Numbered from the stretch's first letter, positions 13,863-27,216 are shown. The stretch: 64,000 nt of DNA from Paramecium pentaurelia (GCA_905183005.1 CAJJDO010000074.1:186001-250000), one strand, 5' to 3'. Numbers and translations are program-made. Notes: generated by a model not told the origin, from the letters alone.

Positions 13863-14468
13863 TCAACTTAATAAAATGCATTGATCATCTTTTAATTATT
13901 CTTTCAACTCTAAACATTATTCTTAACTTATCTATAATTGAATAATTCACATTAGTACTTAAATAGGTTATTATAGATTTGTTTGCATATAAAATGAAGA
14001 TTTTTTATCTAGAAATGGATGGGAATCACAAAGTAAATCTTCAGATTACAATTCATTTATAAACTATTAATACTCTTCTTAAGTATTAATCTTGTTATCC
14101 TCATTTATTCTTTATTTAAATAATTCATTTTTTCTTTTAAACATTTCAATTGTTTCTTTGTGTCTATTTTATAATTGAATTAAAGATGATTTCATGCTTT
14201 CTAAAAGATGTGTCTTTATTTGATATTATCCATTTTATTTTTCTGATTAAAAGATATCAGTTTATTTCTCCAATTCTGGTTGGTCTACATCATATGCAAA
14301 TAATTTTGTAAGTAAATTAATCTATATAATCAAAATTATGATGATTACATTTCTTCGATACTTTTATAAGGCTTCTTCTCTTTCCAGTCCATGTTGATCT
14401 TTTGTATTAAATTTCAATTCAATATGGCTTTAATTTGGAAAATCTTTGAATGTTTAATTATTAGACAT
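13863..14468 (-). CDS. Small coiled-coil protein (183 aa)
   Basis: Unrecognised, mainly helical protein with heptad-like residues between about 60 and 140 (HLLESMKSSLIQLQNRHKET). Two 27-nt introns, 14322-14348 and 13932-13958. The second removes a TGA and gives the tail ISQEQCLELKEQLKDDQCIL LS. Its ATG is 44 bp from the ATG of the prefoldin gene on the opposite strand, so the two share a divergent promoter region. Shared regulation is possible but not shown. Confidence 0.7.
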
Positions 14469-14512
14469 GTCAATTATATATATATTAAATAATTATCATA
14501 ATTAATATATAA

Positions 14513-15116
14513 ATGGACCTTGTTACAAAGTAAGCATAAAACAATAGAAAAATCCCAGAAGCTATTTTCTTTGAAAATATTGATGAATTAATCTCTAAAA
14601 ATTCAGTCTAAAGATTAATGGAAAGCTTATAAGAAGCATATAAGTAAGAATTAATTTAATATGAGCTTAGCAAATATAAATTTATGGAGGCACAATTAGT
14701 CAAGTAAAGAGAATCAATGCAAAATAAATTACCAGAAATTGAAAGAGCTTTGAGTATAGTTGAACATTTAGAAAATCAAAAAGAAGATGAAGTTGTTGAC
14801 TTTCTTATTACAGACACTATTTATTCTAAAGCTGTTTTACCTAAAGAAAATAAGACTGTTGCTCTTTGGTTAGGTGCTAATGTTATGGTTGAATTTGAAT
14901 TCAATGAAGCCAAAGCACTTTTATCATCCAATAAAGAAAATGCCAGTTCAAATCTTAGATAATTTGTATTTCCATTTATTGATATAGGATGAAGACATAG
15001 TGTTTTTAAAAGATTAAATCACTACAATTGAAGTTAATATTGCCAGAGTATACAATGCCAACATTAGAATCTAATAAACATAATAATAATAATAATAATA
15101 GCAATAAGCCAAATGA
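14513..15116 (+). CDS. PFDN3: Prefoldin subunit 3 (193 aa)
   Basis: Alpha-type prefoldin subunit (VBP1/Pac10). Prefoldin is a cytosolic hexamer that hands nascent actin and tubulin to the CCT chaperonin. Diagnostic motifs are IPEAIFFENIDELI at the N-terminus, YKFMEAQLVKQRESMQNKLP EIERAL in the first helix, and ALWLGANVMVEFEFNEAKAL LSSN at the beta hairpin. The second helix ends TTIEVNIARVYNANIR. The 22-nt intron at 14966-14987 interrupts the second helix and is needed to keep the frame. A poly-Gln tail from TAA/TAG codons precedes TGA. The length is close to the family norm of about 190. Confidence 0.93.
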
Positions 15117-15351
15117 AGTGTATTTATTTAAAGTACATCAAATATAAAATTTTATTTACATTGTATATCCTCAACATAATTGTTGTTCTATATTTGTTAA
15201 TTCTTTAAGAAATTTGTTATATCAATTATTTGTTATACTTTAAAATTAGATTAGATTAAAAGAACTAAGCAAATGATCAAGAAAATTATAAATTGTATAA
15301 AAAGAAGAGTATTTTAGTATATAATCTAAATAGTATTATTTTTATGATTAT

Positions 15352-16512
15352 TCATTAAAATTATTAAAATAGTTGCTATTTATTTGGAATTGGAAACACA
15401 GTTGGATTTTAAGTTTATATTCTCTAAGTTGTTGGTGTTAGAGATTAACGATGAGAATAAATGAATTGGTTTTATTGAATGGTTTATTATTGTAAGAATT
15501 TTTGTTTATAAAATTCGCATTCTTATATCTTCTTCTCAAGTAATATTGTCGAAGCTTATAATTACTCTGTCAATTCCAATAATTATTAATTCTGATTCTT
15601 GTTTTCAAAAGTATAGTTTTTTTATGTTTGTAATTATAATTAATAAATTTAGGATTAATATTGTTAACTTTATTATTAAAGTGTTTAAGATACTTAATTA
15701 AACTTAAAAATAAAAAAATATAATACTTTATTTTTGTAATTATTTAAATCTTGTAATAATTATTAGATCTAATTTCTTAGCATCATTTCTTCTTGATTTT
15801 TTTCATCTAATTATTTTTTCAATTTAGATGTATCATTCTCATAGAAAAGCTTTTAATTTATTATTTAAGTTTCAAGATGGGATATCCTCTCAATATTAGA
15901 TTTATCCTATTGCTCTATTTATTTATATTTTTATTGCCATATAATATCATTTTAATAGGGAGTAGAAAAAGATTTTGTTTGTAAGACTTAAATTTGTTAT
16001 TTTAAATCCTGAACTAATTATTATAAATAGTTTTTTTCCTATGATACCTCAGTATAATTGTTATTACTACGATAATTATATTCTCTATTATTTTCTGTAG
16101 AATATGGAGAGTGAATTTAAGAATTAGAGCTTTATATTCTTGATTATTTAATTTCATCTATCTTTGTTTCATATAAATGTTTCTGTTAGTTTAACTCATT
16201 CTTTAATTTTTTAATTTCTTCTTGATGTTCAAAATTGATTCTTTTAAAATTACTCTCTTATTCTTTTATTCTCATTTCTATCTATTAAATAGATTTCCAT
16301 AAATCTAAGTTTTTTTAATTTTAAGAGAACTTGGAATTACCAAAATGAGGCATAAGATCAAGCATTTATTCTAATTCTTCTTTCTATAATTGAGTTGGTA
16401 TTTATGAAATATCATCATAAAATGATCCATCTTAATCTTATTGAATTTATTGAACTTATTTCTAACCAAAATATTTTTTATCTTCTTATGATGGTTAAAT
16501 TATTTTATACAT
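15352..16512 (-). CDS. Coiled-coil protein (378 aa)
   Basis: Almost entirely coiled coil from about residue 70 on, with a serine/asparagine linker near 140-165 (SPYSTENNREYNYRSNNN). The C-terminus (SLTPTTQRIQTQNPTVFPIP) is likely unstructured. One 24-nt intron, 15703-15726, gives 379 codons. The N-terminus (MYKIIQPSQEDKKYFGQK) has no signal peptide. No family is recognised; such proteins are often cytoskeletal in ciliates. The spacer 15117-15351 to the prefoldin gene shows nothing. Confidence 0.75.
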
Positions 16513-16600
16513 AAAATTAAAAACCAGAATTTTAACAAATAAATATAAAAGTATTTAGAGGGATATATATAATAAATATCTCGAAAAAATGAAAAATTTA

Positions 16601-18100
16601 TCATGATTTATTGAATTTGGCATGTAATCCATTAGTGTAACATATTTTTTTAAATTAATTCTAATCGGCAATAATATTATTATCATCAATATAATATAGT
16701 ACATCTTTAATTATTTCTAAAGTATCAATATCTATTCTATGTAAATCTATATTATCTTTGCTTATATATCCATCCTTATCTCCATCTAAAAAATTAAAAA
16801 TTTTAATCATTTAATTATCAAAAAAGGTTTGTTCACTTTATTATGACTAAATTCTTGTTTCAGAAGAACTAAAAGAATTTTTACTACCTAAACGAGATTG
16901 GATCTTTTATAAATCAACTGCTAATTAAGAGTCTTCATAATCTCTTTACTTACTAACTTTAATAAATGTTTAATCTTTAGTAATTTTAGGATGGAAAGTA
17001 GGTTAATTTTACATTTATATTTCATGTCTAAATTAAATTTAAAGTTTATACCTTTTCTTTTCAATTCTTTATCTTTTATCATCATGTTCTTATACTAATT
17101 TTTAAACAAGAATTCTTTAATTTTCAGGATCTACACTTGTAGTTGGACGATTAACTTAAGGTTTAAAAGTGTAAATCTTTTGAAATTCTTAATTTGCAAA
17201 TTCTTCTTTCTTTTTTTTAACTTCTTAAGCTTATTTAAATAATTTTTCATATATAGGTGTAACAGATCTATTTTGAGAACGGTTTCTACTTGTATTAATT
17301 TATTTATTAGGTTAAAAAGGAGACTCTTTTCTTTTTTATGTTTGAACTTATGTTCTATTTTATAATTTCTTATTATTTTATTCTTAACTCTTTTATTATG
17401 CATGAAATACATCCTCATTAATACTATTTTCTGGTTTACTTACTTTTTTTTTCTATTATGCTATTAATTTAGATCTAGGTGATATTAAAGGTTTAAATGT
17501 TGCTTATTTAGATTCTTATTATAATTTTTAAATCTTAATCATTTCAGCTTTCTCATTTTTATTTTTTTGAATATCTAATCCATCTCTATAAAGACGTTCA
17601 TTTGCTGTAATTTTTTTATTTTCGTTGAAAGCTAAAATGATAATAAATTTGAAATATTTACATCTTGCTGTATTAGGAACAGTCCATTATACTGTATTTT
17701 AAGACATGTTCAATAATTATTTGAGATCTGTCTTTTTATTCATAAGTTATTACCATTTTTCATAACTTTTTTATGCAGAATTCTCTTCAACACTACTTGC
17801 TTAAGTAGTGTAGCAGACTTCACTTTATTAGCTTTGATTTGTTTATAATGGTTATTGAGTTCTAAAATTTTATCCAAAACTATCCCCGAATCTAGGAGAA
17901 GGTTCTTTTTTTAATTATTGATTTATTTGATCAATCAAGTATTTCACATACTTTTATTCTAGACCTTTATATTAACAAAAATTTTCCACTATTTCTTCTA
18001 TGTCATCTCCTTCATATATTTTAATTTCTTCTGTCTGATCCTCTAATTCTAAACTAATTACAGCTATTGGAAAGGGTTCTGGTTCAGTTGAATAAAACAT
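16601..18100 (-). CDS. EF-hand protein with conserved N-terminal domain (481 aa)
   Basis: The first 60 residues (PFPIAVISLELEDQTEEIKI YEGDD, then KGLEQKYVKYLIDQINQQL) form a compact domain I have seen at the start of many ciliate proteins. The middle has a motif FNENKKITANERLYRDGL and basic, Pro-containing stretches (FKPLISPRSKLIAQ). Near the C-terminus one EF-hand loop, DGDKDGYISKDNID, has the acidic ligands needed to bind Ca2+, and a weaker second loop (DDNNIIADQ) follows. Introns at 17632-17661 (30 nt) and 17028-17051 (24 nt). A calcium-sensing structural role is likely; partners are unknown. Confidence 0.75.
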
Positions 18101-18133
18101 ATATTATTAAATTTTTATTTTTTTAATATGAAC

Positions 18134-18894
18134 TCATTTGCAAGCATTAACAATATGGATGAAATCTTCCTTTAATGAAGCACCTCCAACTAAGAAGCCA
18201 TCAATATTAGGTTAGCCAATCAAAACTGCTGCATTGTCCTTTGTGACAGATCCACCATACAAAATTCTAATTGATTAATCTGGAAGTAATTTTCTAATGT
18301 TTGCATGGATTTCCTCAGCATATTCTGGAGTTGCTGTCTTACCTAAAATTCTTATTTTATAATATTACCTGTTCCAATAGCCCAAACTGGTTCATAAGCA
18401 ACAACAACCTTGCTCCAATCTTTTACTTAAGCAATTAAAGGATTCAATTGTTTCTCCAACACAGTTTAGGTTTCTTTACCTTCCATTTCTTAAATGGTTT
18501 CACCAATACAGAATATTACAGATAATCCATTGTTTATAGCTAAAGCAGCTTTCGTTGCAATAAACTCTTCACTCTCTTAAATTTCTGGGGTTCTTCTTCT
18601 TTCACTATGTCCCAAGATGACCCAATTAATTTTAAGATCTTTGACGTGTTCAAAACTGAGCTCACCAGTAAATGCACCAAATCCTTTATGTCCAATGTTT
18701 TGAAGAGCTACCTAAACATTGTTCTTAATTGCTTATTGGACTGGAACAATATGTAAAGATACTGGGGAAACCACAACATCCAAATTATCAAACTCTAATT
18801 TGTTTACAACACTGTCAACTAATTCAAGAGATTTGGCTAATGTGTTGTTGCTCTTCCAATTTCCTCCTATGAATCTTTTTCTTTAGACTTGCAT
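18134..18894 (-). CDS. TPI1: Triosephosphate isomerase (244 aa)
   Basis: Glycolytic TIM-barrel enzyme interconverting dihydroxyacetone phosphate and glyceraldehyde 3-phosphate. The active-site residues are all present: Asn and Lys in GGNWKSN, His in VILGHSERR, Glu in VAYEPVWAIGTG, and the phosphate loop LYGGSV. The 26-nt intron at 18343-18368 splits the flexible loop after GTG; splicing gives GKTATPEYAEEIH. The start MQVQRKRFIGGNWK needs no extension, so a cytosolic location is expected. The length matches the family (about 248). The stop is 33 bp beyond the start of the EF-hand gene on the same strand. Confidence 0.97.
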
Positions 18895-19648
18895 ATGTAA
18901 ATTTAAGATTTTATTTATTATTAGAAATGCATATAATACGCACTTTAATTTTTATTAGGTAATCGAAAATACATCATAAATAACATTAAAATTCCATTAT
19001 GATGGTCAATAATCATTTTTAATAATCATCAACTCTTTTCTAAAATAATTTTGTTTGAAATTCAATAAAATCAGGGATGCTTGTAAGTATTCAAATCTTA
19101 ATTAAATGTCTTATTTAAAATAATATTATAATAAATTTATAAATTTAATAAACCTTCTTCTTTAAATTATGAAAACTAGAAAAATGATAAGAAAATAGTA
19201 GTAGAGAATAAAATAAAATTGAAAAAGAGAAAAATCAAATACATTTTTGTTCATAAAAATTAATTAGAAAAATAACAAAAAAAAAAGAAAACTTTAATTG
19301 AGTTATTGAGTTATTATAGGAAAATAAAAAGATGTTCATATATAGTAAACTAATAGTATATTAATATGGTCAAATATATTTCTAATTTAAATATATATAA
19401 ATAAATATTAGATAGATTATCATACATATATTATTCATAAAATTTAAATTAATCAACAAAATTTGCAATAAAATAAACAAAATTAAATAGAAAGAATACT
19501 TATAATATAGAACTATCTATTATAATAACTTATCTTAAATATTGAAATGTTATTTAATATTTATTAATTTATGATATATTTATATGACTACTTAATATAT
19601 ATTATGGTTACTATTAATATTTTACTTTTAGATAATTCATTTTCTCAA
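18895..19648. other. Long gene-poor spacer
   Basis: Very AT-rich and without a convincing gene. One minus-strand piece (19013 to about 19087) reads SIPDFIEFQTKLFQKRVDDY before TGA and looks like a protein end, but no upstream exon could be joined to it. The remainder, especially 19300-19620, is simple A/T sequence. No tRNA-like structure was seen. Confidence 0.4.
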
Positions 19649-20651
19649 TCATTTCTTTTATGGTCTTCTTTAAAATTGATTAATTTTGTTCAATAGCCAA
19701 ATAGGTATTGATGAATCAAAATAATATTATAATTGATGACTTATGTTTGGAATAACTTCTGTAGTTCTACCAACATATTTCCAAGTCTATTGTACTAATT
19801 ATTGAGGAGATATAATAAATAAACCTTTTCTATAATTAATCAATGCAGTACTCACAAAGTATGGTTTTATTGTTAATATATCAATTTTTTAATTATCTTT
19901 ATTTTCTAAGGCTAAAGCATCAAAAAAGTTAGCCATACCATTCTAAAAAATAATTATAAAGTATTTACTTTTGATGATCCATATCCAAAATAATGAGGTA
20001 AAGGAAAATTAGATGATGCAGAACTTAGATTTATTATTAATGATTAATATTTATCTCTCAAATTCATTTAATTGATGACTGCATGAGTGAGCATAATTGC
20101 AGTAACAAAATTAATATTAAACCCTTCTATAATATTTTAAAGAGGTTATCTATCAAAAATACCAGTGGCTCCTTTGATTGTTCCTACATTATTAATTAAA
20201 ATGGAGATATCTAAATTTGATATCTAAAATAAAAATAGTATTATACTTCTTATTGAAATTTCTTAAAAAAGTCAGGATTATTGCCTTAACTAAAGTCCAA
20301 TAGTATTGTCTTAACCATAAGATTATTATTTATTTTTAGGATTTCTTATTAAACAGATTCCAAATTGACTTGATTGAAATCTACTATAATTAAGTTAAAT
20401 CCCTTATTTGCTAAATCAATAGCAAATTCTTTTCCAATTCCACCAGCTCCACCTGTGATTAAAGCATATGATCCTTTGCCATATTTATTAGTAATATCAA
20501 CTTATGAAAGCATTAAAGTTGATAGAATGTGTTTTGTCTTTTTGAATAAGAATTTGGTTGTTAAGTAGAGTCCTAGAATTGTAATATGAGGATCTATTCT
20601 TCTTTTATTTTTTGTATAAAAATTCACAGCCTTATTAAGAATGGTAATCAT
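19649..20651 (-). CDS. Short-chain dehydrogenase/reductase, HSD17B12-like (317 aa)
   Basis: Classical SDR fold. The cofactor motif is TGGAGGIGKEFAIDLANKG, followed by NNVG. The catalytic Ser lies in NLSSASSN and the Tyr-x-x-x-Lys pair in YGSSK. An N-terminal extension with a hydrophobic stretch (ITILGLYLTTKFLF), a membrane-proximal tail and the C-terminal YFVST and WKYVGRT segments resemble the 3-ketoacyl-CoA reductase/17-beta-HSD type 12 group, which works in the ER on very-long-chain fatty acids. That substrate is an inference. Introns at 20224-20246 and 19943-19968; the second falls directly after the catalytic YGSSK codons. Confidence 0.88.
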
Positions 20652-20670
20652 ATATAAATTATAAAGCTTT

Positions 20671-21697
20671 TCATTTCAATAATTTATTTAATTACATTAA
20701 TATACTCATCTAAGGAGAACATCCATTTATGCGAACTGTAATAGAAAGTATTTTCATTTACTCTCCAATTTCTTTAGAGCATTTAAGAATTGTAATATTA
20801 TTACATTTTTCTAGACTTTGTTTGATATTAATTAGTTTTTTAATATTGAAGTTTTCAATATTTTATTAATATGTCTCTTTTAAACATTAAATAATAGATT
20901 CTAATTTTTGATTTAAAAGTTCAAAATTTAATAATGAATTAAGAACCATAAGAAATTCAATAGCTATTTCTTTTTAATTAATTTAAAATTTTGCATAAAT
21001 TTGTTCATTTTAAAAGAAATTGGATAATTTGATCAATTTTTCTTGTTTTATATTATTAGAGTTTTTCTTTTTCTAAACTTTTTTTTATGGTTGTTTTTTT
21101 TCTGGTTAACTTATTTTTTCAAAAATCCCTCCACATTCTTCTTAATGCTTTTAAAACCAATAATCAGTTTTACCAGGTGGTCTATTAATAGCTCTTTTAA
21201 CATAACCAAAAAAAGGAGGTTTTTATTAACAACTACCATTACATCTCCATATATGATTTCTACATCTGTCAACTTCATCATGAAATTGATGATAGACACT
21301 TAATTATAATCCAGTAACTTAATTAATAAAGTTCATTTTTTCCAAGAATGCAGGTCCATGACCTTCATTTATAAATGCTTCAGATGGCTTAGTAATAAAT
21401 AAGTAAGCATGAATCATTTCATGGAGAAGTGTAGATTTTAATTCATCATTTGAACGAAATTTTAAAAGTGGTTCAGAAAGAGTTATTGTACATGATTTCT
21501 ATCCTTCATATTTACAGGTACCTTTATATAAAAAACAAATATTTACCAGCACATAGAGTCATTCTAGTACTCCATTTTACAGTACAAGTAACTAATATCC
21601 CTTCAAAGAAATATTGATTATAGAATTAAAATAGCTCAAATACATCTGGAGGATCACAGTATGGATTATCATCACTAAAATATTTGTAATCTTACAT
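20671..21697 (-). CDS. SPRTN: Spartan/SprT-type DNA-protein crosslink protease (333 aa)
   Basis: SprT-family zinc metalloprotease. The active site LLHEMIHAYLFI (HExxH) is followed by the third ligand region NEGHGP. The family signature continues with YHQFHDEVD, a zinc ribbon (CRNHIWRCNGSC ... ECGG) and PPFFGYVKRAINRPPGKTDYW. In animals Spartan degrades proteins crosslinked to DNA during replication. A 25-nt intron lies at 21522-21546. The C-terminal 130 residues are Lys-rich then helical; I see no clear PCNA- or ubiquitin-binding motif there. Its ATG is only 9 bp from that of the next, divergent gene. Confidence 0.93.
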
Positions 21698-21706
21698 TTT
21701 ATAATA

Positions 21707-23421
21707 ATGAATTTTATTTTTTACTTCTGTTTATTACAAAATGTGTTAAATACAAAAATTAAGAGACCTTAAGTATCTATATTCAATGAGACTCTTACAC
21801 CAAGTACTTACATTTCAGAATCTTAAGAAGTAATTGAAATTCAATATGGAAAGTAATTTAACTAACTAAAATTTAGTATTCTAAACATATTTTCTATAAA
21901 TTTACATAAAAGAATAAGTGGAGAAATTAATGACGTCAACATTAATTTAGTTGAATTTGAGAAAATTGATCATTATAATAATGAAGATTGCCAAATAATT
22001 CAAAGAAATATTGATATAAGAATGTAATTAAAACTTTGGCTTGACAAAACAGGTATAAAAGAAGGAAAATATATCATGGATATTGCAATATCTGAAAAAT
22101 ATAGTTTAGCTTTTATAGTTAGAAATGATTACAAATTATTTTCAGTAAATTTTAATTCATCTGCATATGGAATTTATTTAAGAACATTTGATTATTCTTT
22201 TGAAAATACTTTGAATATTAAAGTGTAAAACTTAGATGAGACTCCTTATTTAATTATTGATGATCAATCGAATAAAGTCTTCATCTTTACACAACATTAA
22301 GGTGTTAGTTTTAATATAGAGCTTGATACTCATAAAGAAATATAATTTAATTTCGAAGATTAGATATAAAAAAGAGATAAAATATATTCTGTTCATTATA
22401 ACAATAAATATCATTTAGTTTTTGTAGCAGCAGGTTATTAAGGAGTAGATATTTATAAGATAATAAATGGATCTATAATTTTATAATAAAATTTAAATTC
22501 TTAACTTCGAAACTACAGGTAAATAGTAGATATTAAAAGTGATGGTGAAGATGGTTTATTTATTCTAGATAGAGAATAAGGTTTAAAATTTTATTAAATA
22601 AGAAATGAATTTGAATATGAATATTAATTTTTAATTAATGTTCCTGATTCTAAAAGTTTTGATTTTAATAACAATACATTTTTCATTATTGCTAAAACAA
22701 GTAAAAAGTAAGATTATGTTTTGGAGATATTTGTTAATAAATAAGATACTTAATATTATATTAATAATCACTATTTTGATGATATGATTATAAATGATGT
22801 TAATGTATTAGAGTAATATGCTATTTTAATAGGAAATAATAAACATAAAATTGTTTATCATTCAATTTATTCAGGTATAATTTAATATTATATTAGGTTT
22901 CATTGAATAAAAGATAGTTTCTCATAAATCCTTTTATGAACCTTAATTAATTAAAACAAAGAAATTTAAATAAAATAGAATAGATAATCCTAATTTATAA
23001 AGTGTAGCTGTTATTGGAAGATAGGAATTTTAAATTATAAATTTTATAGTGAACACTCCAATTATAAAATGTAATATGAATAAGTAAATTAAGAATTAAT
23101 TTCTTGCTGAGATTAATTCTACAAGATGTATTAATGATCATATTGAAACAAATACTTAGAAATAGTTAACATTATGTAAAATTTATCATTCATTTACAAT
23201 ATAGAAATAAAATGTATGTATCTAAATTTTAACATTAGTTAGTATAGAATTAAGTAAAGAATGTTTTGAATATTGTATTATGTTGGTCATTTGTTATAGT
23301 TTTTTACTTAAGATACTTTGCAAAGAGTAGAAAATTTACTGGTTTAAAAATTGATCAAAGTATTTAGTTGAATAATGGTTATGATTAAGAAATGGTTGAA
23401 TAAATTTAATTAATTACATGA
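21707..23421 (+). CDS. Type I membrane protein, unknown lumenal domain (555 aa)
   Basis: A signal-peptide-like start (MNFIFYFCLLQNVLN) leads to a long lumenal part of roughly 480 residues. It has propeller-like repeating segments (KYHLVFVAAGYQGVDIYKI; GEDGLFILDREQGLKFYQIR) and scattered cysteines near the end. One membrane helix (NIVLCWSFVIVFYLRYFA) precedes a short cytosolic tail (KSRKFTGLKIDQSIQLNNGY). Introns at 22875-22896 and 23214-23238; the second is needed to reach the membrane helix. The fold resembles bacterial-type beta-propeller repeats, but I cannot name the family. Confidence 0.7.
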
Positions 23422-23557
23422 TAGTATTAATATATATGTTTATTATGGATATTATGATATTTATTATGTATTAAAAGGTTTTCAATTTTATTTACCAAGA
23501 TTGAGTTCTATAGATATAATTTAGATTAATAATATTAAAACATTTTATTTTCTCAAA

Positions 23558-26500
23558 ATGACAGATCATAAAATGATTTAATTAGAATTATAAACACCTC
23601 CTCATATTCTAAGTAGTTAAGATCATAGAGAAACTCAAAATTTATTTGGTATATTTTTTAAAATAAGAATAGAATATCAATATGATAATGTTGAAAGTAA
23701 AGGTAATTATGCTTAGAAATATCAATCAAAAAATAGAAAAATAACTTCCAATAGACCAGATTTTATGCTACCTGATAATAGCATTCAAACATCTAAATAC
23801 ACTTTGTTAAATTTTTTTCCAAAATAATTATTTGAGTAATTCTCAAAGCTCGCTAATGTTTATTTTGTGGTATGTCATTATTTTTATCTATTAGTTAATG
23901 GGAGCACTTTAAATGGTTCCAGAAGTTTCAATCAGTTCTGGAATTCCAACAATATATTTACCATTAGGTTTTATTATTTTAGTAAGTGGAGCAAAGGATT
24001 TCTATGAAGATTACAAGAGAAGAAAATCAGATATAGAAGAAAACAAGTAACAAGTGACTGCATTTGATGGAACTAGTTTTGTTAAAATAGCTTCATTTAA
24101 TTTAAGAGTAGGTCATATAGTGAAGGTTCATTAAGATGAGATAATACCAGCAGATATGTTACTTTTGAGATCAAGTGAGAAGAAAGGAATTTGTTATGTT
24201 GAAACTAAATCATTGGATGGGGAAACAAATTTAAAATAGAAAAATGTGCATGCCGATTTATTATAAATATTCAAATCTGATGATTGTTTTGGTTAATTAG
24301 ATAAAAGAATAGTCTTAAAATACTAAGCACCTACTCCATATTTATATAAGTTTATTGGAGAAACAACAACATCTAATATATAAGTGTCATCAATAAATTT
24401 TAACAATTTCTTATTAAGAGGATGTAATTTAAGAAATGTGAAATATATTTTTGGATTAGTAGCTTACACTGGACATGATACAAAAATAATGATGAATTCA
24501 TTTAAAGCAAGAACAAAAAGAAGTAAATTAGAAGTATTGATGTAAAAATTCATACTGATGATTTTCATTATACAATTTATAATGTGTGTAATAGCATCTC
24601 TTGTCTATTCAATTTAATATTATAATAATAGAATGACATTAACATATCTATATATAGATGTTAATACTTCAGAATATACTATTCCATATAATTTTTTTGT
24701 AAGATTTGGAAATTGGATGCTTATTTTTAATAATTTTGTACCTATTTCTTTGTTAGTTACTTTAGAAATGGTTAAATTCATATAAGGAAAAATAATGAGT
24801 TTAGATGAGAAATTAAATTAACCAAGAGTTTAGACTTCAAATTTAAATGAAGAACTTGGATAGATAGAACATATATTTAGTGATAAAACTGGAACTTTAA
24901 CATGTAATATAATGGAATTTAAATAAATTATAATGTAATATAATATAAATTCAATATAGAGGTAATTAAAATTATGGGGACATTTTAAAAAGTTCAGAAG
25001 AATATATAACAGATGATGAATTATAGAATTTCCCTTTAGTTAGTAATGTGGATTTTAGAGATAAAACACTTATTGAAGCTATTTAAGATAAAAATCATGT
25101 GATGCATGAAAAAGTAGTGGAATGTTTAATGATGATAGCAATTTGTCATACTGTTATATCTGAATAAAGAGATGGAAAATTAATGTATAATGCTACATCT
25201 CCAGATGAATTAGCATTATTAAATTTTGCAAGATTTGTTGGATTTGAATTTTTAGGAACTGATGAAAATAATATAAAAAGAGTAAGTTTTTAAGATTAAA
25301 TAATTGAATATTAATTATTAGAAATATTTGAATTTACATCATAAAGAAAGAGATAATCAATTTTAGTATAAGTAATAAAGACAGGAGAAATATATTTATT
25401 TTCTAAAGGAGCAGACTCTGTATTATTAGATTATGTGAGATTATCAAATGAAGAATTGAATAAAAATGAATATCATTAGTTAGTTTAAAGACTTGAAGAA
25501 TATGGTAAAATAGGTTTAAGAACATTGGTGTTATCAAAAAGAAAATTAGAGAAATAAGAGTATTAAGAATGGCATAAACGTTATTAATAAGCAACATAAC
25601 TTATAGAAAATAGAGAGGAGAAAATGTAGGTTTTATAAGATGAATTAGAAAAAAACTATGAAATATTAGGAGCAACTGCTATAGAAGATAAATTATAATA
25701 AGATGTAGCTGATACAATAGCTGCTATTAAAGCAGCAGGTATAAAGGTATGGGTTTTGACAGGAGATAAAATAGAGACTGCAATTAATATTGGTTATTCA
25801 TGTTCTTTATTAACTAATTAATTAATGTAGCATATTGTTGATGAAAAAGAAGAAGCTTTGATAAAAGAAAGATTAGATGATATATTGAATAAGATTGGAT
25901 CTTAAGATTTGAATTAAAGATAGGCTTTGATTATATCTGGAGATGCACTTTTACATGCATTAAAACCAGATATTCAAAAAAAGGTTTCTGAAATAGGAAA
26001 ATGTTGTGAAGTGGTATTATGTTGTCGTGTTAGTCCAAAATAGAAATAAGATGTTGTTACATTAATTAGAAATTAAAATTAATCTTGTTCAACTTTAGCT
26101 ATAGGAGATGGTGCTAATGATGTTAATATGATAACAGCTGCTCATGTTGGTGTTGGTATTAGAGGTGTTGAAGGATAATAAGCAGCAAGAGCAGCTGATT
26201 ATAGTGTATAGGAATTTAGAGAATTAAGAAGGTTGTTATTTTATCATGGTAGAGAATGTTATCGTAGAAATAGTGTTTTGGTTTGTTATACATTTTATAA
26301 AAATATTTTAGTTGTTTTACCTCAATTTTGGTATGGAATTCTCTCTATGTATTCTGCTTAATCTCTTTATGACACTTTTATATATTAATTATTTAATATA
26401 TTGTATGGAGCATTACCAATTATGATTTATGGAATATTTGATGAAGAATATGATGCTGATTAATTGACTGACAATAAACTTCAAAACTATTATCAATAAG

Positions 26501-27182
26501 GTCCTAAAGGTCTCTTATTTAATATTTAAATTGTATTATTTTGGATATTTTGTGGATTTTGGTAAACAGCTATTGTATGTTTCTTTCCAACTTATTCTAT
26601 ATCAGAAAACTTTGTAGATGATAATGGTTTTACTCATCATCTATGGGCTTAAGGAACTATGATATTTGGAATGGTAGTTGTAGTATGCAATCTTAAAATA
26701 TTGATATTCTCTAATACATACACTCCTGCCTTATTAGTAATTTTTGATTACTTATTTATTAGGGAAGTATTGCTTTTAGTATGATATCATATTTGCTATC
26801 ATGGATAATATTAGACAATTTACCATCAGCAGAAGCATATGTAGTATTTGAATCGTATATTATAAATTTTATATTTAGATTATTTTAAACACCAAACTTT
26901 CATTTTGGAAATATTCTAGTAATTGCAGCTATAAGTAGCATTGATATTGCATTGAATATTAAATTAAATAGAGTTTTATCTAAAGTTAACAAGAATATGT
27001 CTTTAAGATTGCCAAACCTATCAACAAATGTATAGCCATAACCATAAAAACCATCTGGATAAGTTGCTAATCAAAAACATACTGGATTCGCTTTCAATTG
27101 TTTAGATAGAGATGAATTAGAAAACTAAGACAAAATGGATTTATATGGAATTGATAATTAAGTTGAGTCTTAGAATGGATGA
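23558..27182 (+). CDS. P4-type ATPase, phospholipid flippase (1174 aa)
   Basis: Moves aminophospholipids to the cytosolic leaflet. The start of the core, SKYTLLNFFPKQLFEQFSKL ANVYF, is typical. Actuator motif LDGETNLK lies near residue 220, the P4 signature NNFVPISLLVTLEM before the phosphorylation site DKTGTLTCN (Asp about 425), then KGADSVLLD in the nucleotide domain, VLTGDK about 710 and AIGDGANDVNMI about 824. Several membrane helices follow, and the tail carries the P4-type GFAF motif. Introns at 23649-23672, 23870-23894, 24935-24959 and 26737-26762 give exactly 1175 codons. All P-type catalytic residues are present. A CDC50 beta subunit would be expected elsewhere in the genome. Confidence 0.95.
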
Positions 27183-27216
27183 CAGTTTTGTTTTTATTGT
27201 GATTTATATTATTGAA

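Noticed and set aside
20374..20568. Plus-strand ORF of 64 codons
   Set aside because: Antisense to the cofactor-binding part of the SDR gene.
21111..21299. Minus-strand 62-codon ORF inside Spartan
   Set aside because: It is another frame of the Spartan coding strand; the correct frame carries the zinc ribbon and the GYVKRA motif.
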